Of a stretch of DNA of 64,000 nt, positions 33,649 through 42,368 are shown in pieces. Within the stretch, counting starts at the first letter, position 1. Each line of letters opens with the position of its first letter. A program made the translations under genes and the position numbers. The notes beneath the pieces were generated by a model. That model searched no databases. It saw nothing but the letters and a program-made list of their open reading frames with translations, and was not told the DNA's origin. The DNA is taken from contig CAZCZO010000011.1 of NCBI GenBank assembly GCA_964503275.1, positions 34,334 to 98,333 on the forward strand. Direction: 5' to 3'. This DNA comes from DASRAP01 sp964503275. GTDB lineage: Bacteria > Gemmatimonadota > Gemmatimonadetes > Gemmatimonadales > Gemmatimonadaceae.

Positions 33649-35829
33649 GACCGGCGCCTGGACCGGGGGCGGCGCGGTGGGCTCGATCCCGAAGGCCCGC
33701 AGCGCACCGAAGTGCGCCAGCAGACTCACGAGGAACGCGATGCCGATGCCCGTGAAGATGAGCCGCGGCAGCAGCGAGGGCGGCTCCGGGTACTTCACCG
33801 CCATCGAGGACTGCGCATTGGGCGGCAGCGTCGCGACCGACGTCAACCGCGCACCGAATGGCACATTCATGCGCACCGGGGCGTTCACCGCCCATCCGTT
33901 CGCATCGAGGATGGGCCCGAGGTTGCGTTGCCGGAGCTTCAGCCACGCGATCAACATCGACGGCGCGGAGATCATCAGGAGCAGACCCGCGAAGGCGAGG
34001 CACACCTGCCAGAAGGGCAAGGCGAAGATCCCCGTCAGATAGCCGGCCAGCGCCGCGACCGCGGTCGCCAACGCGCCGAAGGCCACACCCAAGGCCGCCA
34101 CGGTCCCCACGTCGATCTTCTTCGCACTCGCGGTCTTGGCGGCGTCATCGGCCGTGGCCGCGGTGGTCGCCGCGGCGGCGAGCTTGGCGTCGGCATCGGC
34201 TTCACCCGCCGCCGCGCGCTTGGCCACCTGCTCTTCGATCAAGCGCACCAGCTTCTTGTAGGGCGCCCAGAATGCCTGACGCACCGAGATCGGATTCTCG
34301 ATCACCTTGGTGATCGTAGCATCCCAATCGCGCCCCGCCCGGTCCCAGAACACCCCGTTGCGACCGACCATCAGGTTGTCCCCGTCGCCATCCGTGAACG
34401 CGGCGGCGATCGTCATACGCTCGCCCCCCGGTCGCGTGCACTCGCAGTACGCGAGGTAGGTCTTCGCGAGTCCCGCCAGCGCCGCGTGCTTGGCCGTGTC
34501 GATCACGCGCACGCAGAGCTCGCAGCTGCGGCCGTCCAGCACCAGCGTGCCAGCTTGGAAGATCGCCGGCGTGGTCCGCGCGTAGAAATCCCGGAACGCG
34601 AGGAAGTTGTTCAGCAACGCGACCAGGTCGCGCTGGTAGCGCGCCAGGCGCTCCACCTGCGCCATCGCGGTCATCTCGGGCTCGCGGGCGGCATCCTGCG
34701 CGATGAGCGCCTCGAGTGCCGCACGCGCACCGCTCCCCAGGACCTCGCGCAGTCGCGCGACGCCCACCGCCTCGACGCTCGCCCCCGCCTTGTCGGCCTG
34801 CCACGCCTCGTACGGGGCCAAGTGCGCCTGCAGGCGCTGCCAAGCATCCTCGCTCAGCACCGACACATCCGCTCCCAGCACGGGCGTGACACACGCGGCG
34901 TGGAAGGTCGCGATCGCCGACGCCCACGCCGGATTCACCCCCTCGCGCAGCGGCAACGGGCGCCCCGCCTCGATGCGCGCGAGCGGGAAGCCGCTGACTT
35001 CCTCCGCGGTGATCGTCATGTCCGTCGCCGCGATCGCCAGGTACTCGCTCTCGGCGCGGTTCAACGCCGCCACGGCACGGGCATCGAACGCCGCGAGACG
35101 CGTCCGCGCGAAGTAGTCGTCGATCTTCGCCCGGACCGCGCGCAGGGCCGCGACCGCCGTCGGCGTCGCATCGCCCAACGGCAACAACGTCGCCGCCTCG
35201 GACTCGCCCTGGGCCCACCAGGCCACATGCGACGCGGCGGCGTCGAAGAACGAGGCGACCGTCGTGGCATCGACCCCGACCGCGCCCGACGCGTCGGTGA
35301 CGCCGCCGACCTGCGCGACCACCAGCTCAGCGACGGCACGCAGCGCCTCGTCCTCGATCCGGGCGACCGGCACGATGCCGTCCCCGTTGAAGGGCGTGGC
35401 GGCGAAGACGGCCGCCGTCTGCATGGCATCGTGGACCGACAACGTACTCGCATCGGGCTTGCCCAGATCGCGCAGCACCGCGCGGGCCGCGGCGGCGATG
35501 CGCGCGCCGTCCTCGGTCGCCGTATTGATCGAGGCGACGCTGAGGTCACCACCGCGCAACAGGACACCGGGGTCCGTCACCAGCTGCGTCGCCCAGCGGG
35601 CGGCCGCCACCAACTCCGGGGCGCGGATGCGTCCGTCGCCGTCGGCATCGAGCAAGCGCAACGTGGCCTCGTCGGCTTCCAGCCCCTGCACGGGGCAGGC
35701 CAGCGCCACCCAGAGCTTCGGGTCCAGCTCGCCGAGGTGCACCAGGTCGGCGCCCGACTCAATGGAAACCTGGTCGGCGCCACCAGCGCGGAAGAAGCGC
35801 CAGCGATGGGAGGAAGTGGCTGCGGACAT
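33619..35829 (-). CDS. Membrane protein with an EF-hand loop, function unknown
   Basis: The 736-residue protein starts at ATG 35829. Residues 61-72 (DADGDGRIRAPE) form a canonical EF-hand calcium loop, and FTDGDGDNLMVGRNG near residue ~500 is a second Asp-rich turn. The middle is helical and Ala-rich. A Cys-rich block, CELCVRVIDTAKHAALAGLAKTYLAYCECTR in shape, sits around residue 460-490. Then an Ala/Lys/Asp-rich linker, two adjacent membrane helices (~590-640) and one near residue 700-720 follow. No signal peptide is seen, so the large N-terminal part is probably cytoplasmic. I do not recognise the family. Confidence 0.75.
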   Translation of the reverse strand: MSAATSSHRWRFFRAGGADQVSIESGADLVHLGELDPKLWVALACPVQGLEADEATLRLLDADGDGRIRAPELVAAARWATQLVTDPGVLLRGGDLSVASINTATEDGARIAAAARAVLRDLGKPDASTLSVHDAMQTAAVFAATPFNGDGIVPVARIEDEALRAVAELVVAQVGGVTDASGAVGVDATTVASFFDAAASHVAWWAQGESEAATLLPLGDATPTAVAALRAVRAKIDDYFARTRLAAFDARAVAALNRAESEYLAIAATDMTITAEEVSGFPLARIEAGRPLPLREGVNPAWASAIATFHAACVTPVLGADVSVLSEDAWQRLQAHLAPYEAWQADKAGASVEAVGVARLREVLGSGARAALEALIAQDAAREPEMTAMAQVERLARYQRDLVALLNNFLAFRDFYARTTPAIFQAGTLVLDGRSCELCVRVIDTAKHAALAGLAKTYLAYCECTRPGGERMTIAAAFTDGDGDNLMVGRNGVFWDRAGRDWDATITKVIENPISVRQAFWAPYKKLVRLIEEQVAKRAAAGEADADAKLAAAATTAATADDAAKTASAKKIDVGTVAALGVAFGALATAVAALAGYLTGIFALPFWQVCLAFAGLLLMISAPSMLIAWLKLRQRNLGPILDANGWAVNAPVRMNVPFGARLTSVATLPPNAQSSMAVKYPEPPSLLPRLIFTGIGIAFLVSLLAHFGALRAFGIEPTAPPPVQAPVSEQSDAAGD

Positions 35830-36015
35830 CGTCGCTCCGGTGGATTGAGGGTGACCGCTGGAATCGTAGCGCGATGAGCTGGCGAGCAACAGACCGCGGT
35901 GCCCGGTACACACGCCGTATCCGCGGTCCCGCGCGGTCCTGTGGTGGCAGCCCTGCACCCGACATATCGTTCCTCGCAGCCCACGGGCACTCCCAGCCTC
36001 CTCAATCCACGGCGT

Positions 36016-37746
36016 ATGCGTCGGACCATCCTCGGCCAAGTCGGTCTCTGTTCTGCGGTCCTCCTGCTGACCGCCTGCGTCGCGCCTCGGAGCGGGACCT
36101 CGTCGCGCGATCAGGGCGTCGCCTCGACCACCGGGCTGGTGGTCTCGACCGATGCGATCGCCAGCGATGTGGGAGCGGCCATCCTGCGCCGCGGTGGCAA
36201 CGCGGTGGACGCCGCCATCGCCACGGCCTTTGCGCTCGCCGTCACCCATCCGGCAGCGGGGAACATCGGCGGCGGCGGCTTCATGGTCATCCGCACGCCC
36301 TCGGGCGAAGCCACCACCATCGACTACCGCGAGGTGGCCCCGCAGCGCTCGACGCCCACCATGTATGTGGGCGCCGACGGGACCATCGACCGCGCGCTCA
36401 CCGCGCAGGGGTACCTCGCGCCCGGCGTCCCGGGGACGGTGCGTGGCCTCGAACTGGCGCATCGCCGCTTCGGCGTGCTTCCGTGGCGTGACATCGTGCG
36501 CCCCGCGGCCGCGCTCGCCAGCGACGGGATCACCCTCACCGCATCGCTCGCCGCCTCGCTCAATGGGCAGCTCCGCGGCAGCATGGGACGCTTTCCCAGT
36601 TCGGTCGCCGCCTACGCAAAGCCCGGTGGTGGCACCTGGGTCGCCGGGGACCGACTCGTGCAACCCGACCTCGGCCGCGCCCTGCGGACCATCGCCGACG
36701 AGGGGCCTGAGGCCTTCTACCGGGGCTGGATCGCCGATTCGATGGTCGCCGACATACAGCGCAACGGCGGGATCATCACGCATGCGGACCTCGCCGCGTA
36801 TCGCGCCGTGGAGCGCGCGCCGGTTCGCGGCTCGTTCCGCGGGTACGAGATCATCGGGATGCCGCCGCCGAGCTCGGGGGGCATCGCAGTCATCCAGATG
36901 TTGAACCTGGTCGAGCCCATGGGGCTGGAGCGCTCGGGACGCTGGTCACCGCGCACGTTGCATCACTTGATCGAAGTACGCCGCCTCGCCTTCCTCGACC
37001 GCGCGCGATACCTCGGCGACCCCGACTTCGCGGCCATTCCCACCGCGAAGTTGCTCGACCCCGGCTACGCCGCGACGCTGCGCGCGAGCATCGACAGCAG
37101 CCGCGCGGCGAGCTCGGTGGCACTGGGCCGCGACATCGTGACCGTGCCGACCGACCGCGAGAGCGACGAGACCACGCACTTCTCCGTGATCGATGGCGCC
37201 GGGATGGCCGTGTCGAACACCTACACGCTCGAGGCGAGTTACGGCTCCAAGGCCGTGGTCCGCGGCGCCGGCTTCCTGCTGAACAACGAGATGGGCGACT
37301 TCAACAAGTTGCCCGGGCTCACGAATCTCACCGGCGACATCGGCACCGCGCCGAATCTCATCGCACCGGGCAAACGCATGCTCAGCTCCATGTCGCCGAC
37401 CATCGTCACCCGCGATGGCGCCGTGGTCCTGATCACCGGCTCGCCGGGCGGGCGCACGATCATCAACACGGTCTTCGATGTCGTGCTGAACGTGACGCTG
37501 TTCGGGATGTCGGGCCGCGAGGCGGTCGATGCGCCGCGACTGCATCACCAGTGGCTGCCCGATGCCGCGACCTTCGAAGCGGCGGCGGTCGACTCGAGCA
37601 CCCTGCTCGCACTCCGCGCCATGGGCCACAGCGTGCGTGCGCAGGGGCGGCAGGGCGATGCCCACAGCATCGTGGTGGACCCGCGGACCGGCATCGCCTA
37701 CGGCATCAACGATCGGCGGAGCGCGGACTCCAAAGCCTCGCGGTGA
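36016..37746 (+). CDS. ggt: Gamma-glutamyltransferase (lipoprotein form)
   Basis: The 576-residue precursor starts at ATG 36016 with a lipobox (VLLLTAC). It is an Ntn hydrolase that self-cleaves. The catalytic Thr386 is in DETTHFSVID, which follows the large-subunit motif GNIGGGGFMVIR and PPPSSGGIAVIQMLN. Small-subunit motifs are NNEMGDF, KRMLSSMSPTIV and GSPGGRTIINTV. The enzyme hydrolyses or transfers the gamma-glutamyl group of glutathione and related peptides at the cell envelope. The open frame extends 39 codons upstream but has no lipobox there. The DUF429 gene follows 17 bp downstream. Confidence 0.93.
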   Translation: MRRTILGQVGLCSAVLLLTACVAPRSGTSSRDQGVASTTGLVVSTDAIASDVGAAILRRGGNAVDAAIATAFALAVTHPAAGNIGGGGFMVIRTPSGEATTIDYREVAPQRSTPTMYVGADGTIDRALTAQGYLAPGVPGTVRGLELAHRRFGVLPWRDIVRPAAALASDGITLTASLAASLNGQLRGSMGRFPSSVAAYAKPGGGTWVAGDRLVQPDLGRALRTIADEGPEAFYRGWIADSMVADIQRNGGIITHADLAAYRAVERAPVRGSFRGYEIIGMPPPSSGGIAVIQMLNLVEPMGLERSGRWSPRTLHHLIEVRRLAFLDRARYLGDPDFAAIPTAKLLDPGYAATLRASIDSSRAASSVALGRDIVTVPTDRESDETTHFSVIDGAGMAVSNTYTLEASYGSKAVVRGAGFLLNNEMGDFNKLPGLTNLTGDIGTAPNLIAPGKRMLSSMSPTIVTRDGAVVLITGSPGGRTIINTVFDVVLNVTLFGMSGREAVDAPRLHHQWLPDAATFEAAAVDSSTLLALRAMGHSVRAQGRQGDAHSIVVDPRTGIAYGINDRRSADSKASR

Positions 37747-37763
37747 CCTGCGCGACGTCCCCC

Positions 37764-38540
37764 ATGCACCGGCCCCGTTTCGCGCACTATATCGGCATCG
37801 ATTACTCCGGCGCGGCCGAGCCGACCACGCGACTCCCCGGGCTACGGGTCTATGTCGCCTCGACGACCGAGGCGGCGCGTGAGGTCCTCGCGCCGGGACG
37901 CTCGCCCCGGTGGTCGCGCGCCGAGCTGGCCGGGTGGCTCGAGGGATGGCTGCAGGACGCCGCCCCGACGCTGATCGGCATCGACCACGCCTTCTCGTTC
38001 CCGCTGGCCTACTTCGCCGAGCAGCAGCTGCCGCGGGACTGGGACCGCTTCCTCGACGACTTCGTCGCGCACTGGCCCACGCATCAGGTGTCGGTCGAGT
38101 CGTTGCGTGATGGGAACCCGCGCGAGGGGAACGCGCGCTGGCGGCGCTGCACCGAGCGGCGCGCGACGGGCGCGAAGTCCGTCTTCCATTTCGATGTCCA
38201 GGGCGCCGTGGCGAAGTCCACGCACGCCGGCCTCCCATGGCTGCGGCGGCTGCGGCGACGCTACCCCGCGCTGCACTGCTGGCCCTTCGACGGATGGGAC
38301 CCGCCGGCGAACGCCCATGTGCTCGCCGAGGCCTTCCCCACCCTCGTGCGACGCCGCATCGCGCAGGACGGCCGCACCCCCGACCAGCACGATGCCTTCG
38401 CCCTGGCGACCTGGCTGCGCGAGGCCGACGCCGATGGCACGCTGGAGGCGGCATTCGCCCCCGCCCTCAGCCCCGTCGAGCGGGCGGCCGCCGTCGTGGA
38501 GGGCTGGATCCTCGGTGTGGGCCTGCCGGTACCACTGTAG
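37764..38540 (+). CDS. DUF429-like protein (RNase H-like fold)
   Basis: The 258-residue product starts at ATG 37764. It opens with YIGIDYSGAAEPTTRLPGLRVYVAS and later has TLIGIDHAFSFPLAYF, RDGNPREGNARWRRCTE, KSVFHFDVQGAVAKSTHAGLPWLRRL and a C-terminal DQHDAFALATWLREAD. Conserved acidic residues in GIDYSG, GIDHAFS and DQHDAFA fit the DUF429 RNase H-like nuclease fold. The substrate is unknown. The short gap to the gamma-glutamyltransferase gene and the thioredoxin-like gene downstream suggests an operon. Confidence 0.75.
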   Translation: MHRPRFAHYIGIDYSGAAEPTTRLPGLRVYVASTTEAAREVLAPGRSPRWSRAELAGWLEGWLQDAAPTLIGIDHAFSFPLAYFAEQQLPRDWDRFLDDFVAHWPTHQVSVESLRDGNPREGNARWRRCTERRATGAKSVFHFDVQGAVAKSTHAGLPWLRRLRRRYPALHCWPFDGWDPPANAHVLAEAFPTLVRRRIAQDGRTPDQHDAFALATWLREADADGTLEAAFAPALSPVERAAAVVEGWILGVGLPVPL

Positions 38541-38575
38541 ATTCCAGAGAGACCCTCACCGTCGCTGCGCCCTCC

Positions 38576-39235
38576 ATGCTCGCTTCAGTCTTCGCGCTGC
38601 TCCTCGCCGCCCCGCCTGCACCGTCATGCGTGGACGCGCCTCCGCCCCTGCGCGTGCAGACGGCCCCGCGCGATTCGTCCTTCGCGGCCCTCTTTGCCGC
38701 GGGGCAGCCCTACGACACCTTCGTCGCGCACGCCAAGGAGCGCCGCGCGCAGTGGGTCGCGCTGACCGAGGGCGCGGTCGTGCCCGCGGAGGCCGTGCGA
38801 GCCGTCACCGGCATCGCGGCCCCGCTGCGCGTGTTGATCGTGGCCATCGACGGCTGCTCGGACTCGGTGAATTCGCTGCCGTACATCGCCCGACTCCTCG
38901 GGCATGCCCCCTCGGTGCAAGTACGCGTGGTACTCCCAGACGCTGGTCGGCGCGTGATGGAGCGCTACCGCACGCCCGACGGACGCGCGGCCACCCCCAC
39001 GCTGATCGTGCTCGATGCCGCCGATCACGTGGTCGGCTGCTGGGTCGAGCGGCCCACGGTGTTGCAGGACCTCGCGATCGCCGCGCGCGCCGCCGGCACC
39101 TTGGACCGCTATCAACAGACCAAACAACAGTGGTACGACACCGACCGCGGTGTCTCGATCTCGACCGAGGTCGCTGCCGTCATCCGAGGGGCGGCGACCG
39201 GTTCGCCCGTGTGCTCCGCGACTGCGGCACGCTGA
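38576..39235 (+). CDS. Secreted thioredoxin-fold protein with a single active-site-like Cys
   Basis: The 219-residue product has a short signal (MLASVFALLLAAPPAPS). Its C-terminal half has a thioredoxin-like layout: RVLIVAIDGCSDSVNSLPYIARLL, VQVRVVLPDAG, RAATPTLIVLDAADHVVGCW. The C-x-x-C site is reduced to Cys94 in DGCSDS; the second Cys is Ser. This is like 'thioredoxin family' proteins whose motif is D-C-x-D-S. A catalytic redox role would need a partner thiol. It sits 26 bp upstream of the S8 protease gene. Confidence 0.6.
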   Translation: MLASVFALLLAAPPAPSCVDAPPPLRVQTAPRDSSFAALFAAGQPYDTFVAHAKERRAQWVALTEGAVVPAEAVRAVTGIAAPLRVLIVAIDGCSDSVNSLPYIARLLGHAPSVQVRVVLPDAGRRVMERYRTPDGRAATPTLIVLDAADHVVGCWVERPTVLQDLAIAARAAGTLDRYQQTKQQWYDTDRGVSISTEVAAVIRGAATGSPVCSATAAR

Positions 39236-39261
39236 CCCTCTGCCCTCACCGCACCGTGTCC

Positions 39262-40893
39262 ATGTCCGCCTCGCGTCGCTCCATCACGCCCCTGCTCTCG
39301 CTGCTCGCGGTCGCCGCTTGTGCGTCCGGCGTGAGCAGCACCACCCCCGCACCCGTGGTCCGCGCCCCCATCGTCACGACGGTGGACCCGCGCGAACTGA
39401 CCGAAGCGCCCGGCGACTGGCATCGGTTGGACTACGCCACCGACGGCGTGCTGGGCGTCGGCAGTGAGCGGGCCCTGCGTGAGCTCTTGGCGGGCCGCCG
39501 CCCACAGCGCACGGTCGTCGTGGCCGTGATCGACGGCGGCACCGACACCACCCACGCATTGCTGCGGTCCAATCTCTGGCGCAACCCACGGGAGCGCGCC
39601 AACGGACAGGACTCCGACGGCAACGGCTATGTCGACGATCTCTACGGCTGGAATCTGATCGGCGGGCGCGACAGCTCGGTGCATCACGACACCTACGAGG
39701 TCACGCGCCTCTATGCGGCCTGCAACGGCCACCGCGCGGGCGCCGGCCTGCCGACGCCCCCGGCGTCGGAGTGCGCGATCCTCGCGACCGCCTACCGCGA
39801 GAAGCGCGCCGAGGTGCAGCAGACGCTGGCCCAGATCCGGCAGATCAACGGCGTGATGCAACAGATGCAGTCCACGTTGACCTCGGCCCTCGGCACGCCG
39901 CTCACGCGCGCGAAGGTCGAAGCCTTCCAGCCGACCACGCCACAGCTCACCCAGGCCAAGCAGGTGTGGTTGCAATTGGCCGACAACGGCCTCGACTCCG
40001 CGACGGTCGCCGAGGCCTTCACGGCCTACGACGGACAGTTCCGCTTCGGGCTCGACACCATGTTCGATCCACGTGGCATCGTCGGCGACAATTGGACCAA
40101 CACGGCCGAGCGCCGCTACGGGAACGCCGACGTCATGGGGCCGGACGCCTCGCACGGGACGCACGTGGCCGGCATCATCGGCGCGCAGCGCGACACCGGC
40201 GCCATGCGCGGGATCGCCCCCAATGTGCAGCTCATGACCCTGCGCGCCGTCCCTGACGGCGATGAGCGCGACAAGGACATCGCGGCGGCCGTGCGCTACG
40301 CGGTGGACCACGGTGCCCACATCATCAACATGTCGTTCGGCAAGGCCTACTCGCCGCAGAAGGCCGCGGTCGATGAGGCCGTGCGCTACGCCGAATCGAA
40401 GGGCGTGCTGATCGTGCACGCGGCCGGCAACGATGGGGCCGACATCGATCAGAAGCCGTCGTTCCCCACGCCGTTCTACGCCGACGGTACCCGGGCCTCC
40501 CTCTGGCTCGAAGTGGGCGCCTCGAGTTGGCGCGGGCCGAGCGCGTTGGCGGCGAGCTTCAGCAACTACGGGAAGACACGCGTCGATCTGTTCGCGCCCG
40601 GCGACGATGTGCTCTCGGCCGTCCCCGGTGGAGGGACCAAGGCGCAGAGCGGGACGTCGATGGCCGCGCCCGTGGTCTCGGGCGTCGCCGCGCTGCTCAT
40701 GGCGTACTTCCCCGAGATGACCGCCGCGCAGGTGCGCGAACTGATCCTCGCGACGGTGCGTACGATGCCTGGCCAACAGGTCGCGAAGCCCGGCACCCAG
40801 GGCGAGATGGTCCCCTTCAGCGAGCTCTCCCGCACGGGGGGGATCATCGATGCCTACGCGGCGGTGAAGCGCGCGCTCGACATCCGGCCGTAA
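39262..40893 (+). CDS. S8 (subtilisin-like) serine protease lipoprotein with a large insert
   Basis: The 543-residue precursor has a lipobox (LLAVAAC). The catalytic triad is Asp91 (VIDGGTD), His298 (HGTHVAGI) and Ser466 (GTSMAAP). The oxyanion Asn is in HAAGNDGAD. Between Asp and His lie 206 residues, where subtilisins usually have about 30-60. The insert contains DSDGNGYVDDLYGWN, a Cys pair (ACNG ... SECA) and a coiled-coil-like helix (EKRAEVQQTLAQIRQINGVM). No inhibitor-I9 propeptide is visible. A surface-anchored protease is likely. Confidence 0.9.
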   Translation: MSASRRSITPLLSLLAVAACASGVSSTTPAPVVRAPIVTTVDPRELTEAPGDWHRLDYATDGVLGVGSERALRELLAGRRPQRTVVVAVIDGGTDTTHALLRSNLWRNPRERANGQDSDGNGYVDDLYGWNLIGGRDSSVHHDTYEVTRLYAACNGHRAGAGLPTPPASECAILATAYREKRAEVQQTLAQIRQINGVMQQMQSTLTSALGTPLTRAKVEAFQPTTPQLTQAKQVWLQLADNGLDSATVAEAFTAYDGQFRFGLDTMFDPRGIVGDNWTNTAERRYGNADVMGPDASHGTHVAGIIGAQRDTGAMRGIAPNVQLMTLRAVPDGDERDKDIAAAVRYAVDHGAHIINMSFGKAYSPQKAAVDEAVRYAESKGVLIVHAAGNDGADIDQKPSFPTPFYADGTRASLWLEVGASSWRGPSALAASFSNYGKTRVDLFAPGDDVLSAVPGGGTKAQSGTSMAAPVVSGVAALLMAYFPEMTAAQVRELILATVRTMPGQQVAKPGTQGEMVPFSELSRTGGIIDAYAAVKRALDIRP

Positions 40894-40904
40894 CCGCGAG
40901 GGCG

Positions 40905-42368
40905 CTACGGTCGGCCGAAGATCGGCTCGACGATCGTCACCGCCGCCACGGTCAGCACGACGAACATCAGCAGGTTGATCCACAGGCCCGCCGCCGCCAT
41001 CTGACGGATCGTCACGCGCCCGCTCGCGTACACGATCGCCGAGGGCGGCGTCGCCACGGGCAGCATGAACGCGCAGCTCGCCGCGATCGCGACCGGCACC
41101 GCGAACACCTCCGGCGTCACGCCCATCGTCACGGCCAGCCCAATCACGATGGGCAGGAAGATCGACGCCGACGCGGTGTTGCTCGCGAACTCGGTGAAGA
41201 ACAGCATCCCACCGGTGAGCAGGGCGCCGATCAGCACGGGGGGCCAGTGGCCTGCGGCGCCGAGCGCGTCGCCGATCCACGCTGCGAGCCCCGAGGCGGT
41301 GATCCCTTCGCCCAGGGCCAGTCCCCCGCCGAAGAGCAGCAACACGGACCACGGGATCGCTTCGAGGTCGGGCACGCGGAGCATGGGACCCGCGCGCCGG
41401 TCGCCTGCGGGAACGACGAACAGCAGCAGTGCGCCCGTGAGTGAGATCGACGCATCGGTCACGCCGGGGACATCGGCCGCGACGAAGGGCCGCAGGACCC
41501 ATGCCGACGCGATCAGCAGCACGAGGAGCCCCACCGTCCATTCGCCGCGCGAGGCGCGGCCCAGCACGCGGCGCTCCGAGCGGATCAGCGCGTCACCGCC
41601 GGCGATGGGGGCATGCCCCACCCGAAAGAGCAGCCGCGTCGTGATCAGCCACGCCAACGGCACCCCCACCACGGCAACGGGCACGCCGAGCAACATCCAC
41701 TGCGCGAAGCCCACGCTCCGGCCCGTGGTCTCCGTGAGCAGCCCCGCGACGATCGCGTTCGGTGGCGACCCGATGAGCGTGGCCACCCCGCCGATACCCG
41801 AGGCATAGACCAGCGAGAGCAACAGCGCCGTCGCGAACTGCGGGTGCACGGTGTCGCCCTCGCGCTCGGCGAGGCCGATCACGGCCAGCGCCATCGGGTA
41901 CATCATCATGACGGTCGCCGTGTTGCTCACCCACATGCTGATGAAGCCCGTGGCCGCCATGAAGCCGCCGATCAACGCGGTGGGCGACGCCCCGACGGTC
42001 GAGAGGATCGCGAAGGCGATCCGCCGATGCAGCCCGCTGCGTTCGATGCCCTTCGCGATCAGGAACCCCCCGAGGAAGAGGAAGATCACGGGATTCGCGT
42101 AGGGCACCGCCGTCGCCTGCGGCGAGAGCACACCCAAGGCGGGGAACAGGATCAGCGGCAGGATCGCCGTGACCGGGAGCGGGACGGCATCGGTCACCCA
42201 CCAGAGGCCCATCCACAGCAGCACCCCGAGCGCGAGCCACGCCGCCGGTGGCATGCTGTCGGGCGGCGGGAGCAGGCGCAGCAACGCCCACGTCAGCGGG
42301 CCGGCCAGGAGCCCGGCGCGGGCGACGCCCGGCAGCGGACCCTCGTGCACAGGCGCGGCGGGCGTCAC
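40905..42368 (-). CDS. SLC13/DASS-family anion (dicarboxylate or sulfate) symporter
   Basis: The 487-residue protein starts at GTG 42368. It has about 11-12 membrane helices and both Ser-Asn-Thr motifs (ISMWVSNTATV and FASNTASASIF), the Na+/substrate clamshell of the DASS family. SPPNAIV and TPPSAIVYASG are the matching loops. Na+-coupled uptake of di/tricarboxylates or sulfate is expected; which one cannot be told. The start shares GTGA with the AI-2E gene stop, so the two are translationally coupled. It converges with the protease gene, 11 bp apart. Confidence 0.9.
   Translation of the reverse strand: MTPAAPVHEGPLPGVARAGLLAGPLTWALLRLLPPPDSMPPAAWLALGVLLWMGLWWVTDAVPLPVTAILPLILFPALGVLSPQATAVPYANPVIFLFLGGFLIAKGIERSGLHRRIAFAILSTVGASPTALIGGFMAATGFISMWVSNTATVMMMYPMALAVIGLAEREGDTVHPQFATALLLSLVYASGIGGVATLIGSPPNAIVAGLLTETTGRSVGFAQWMLLGVPVAVVGVPLAWLITTRLLFRVGHAPIAGGDALIRSERRVLGRASRGEWTVGLLVLLIASAWVLRPFVAADVPGVTDASISLTGALLLFVVPAGDRRAGPMLRVPDLEAIPWSVLLLFGGGLALGEGITASGLAAWIGDALGAAGHWPPVLIGALLTGGMLFFTEFASNTASASIFLPIVIGLAVTMGVTPEVFAVPVAIAASCAFMLPVATPPSAIVYASGRVTIRQMAAAGLWINLLMFVVLTVAAVTIVEPIFGRP

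Noticed and set aside
39112..41541. An 809-residue minus-strand frame opposite the S8 protease and overlapping the SLC13 gene
   Set aside because: Low-complexity Arg/Gly/Asp-rich translation; the SLC13 gene is in another frame with clear motifs.
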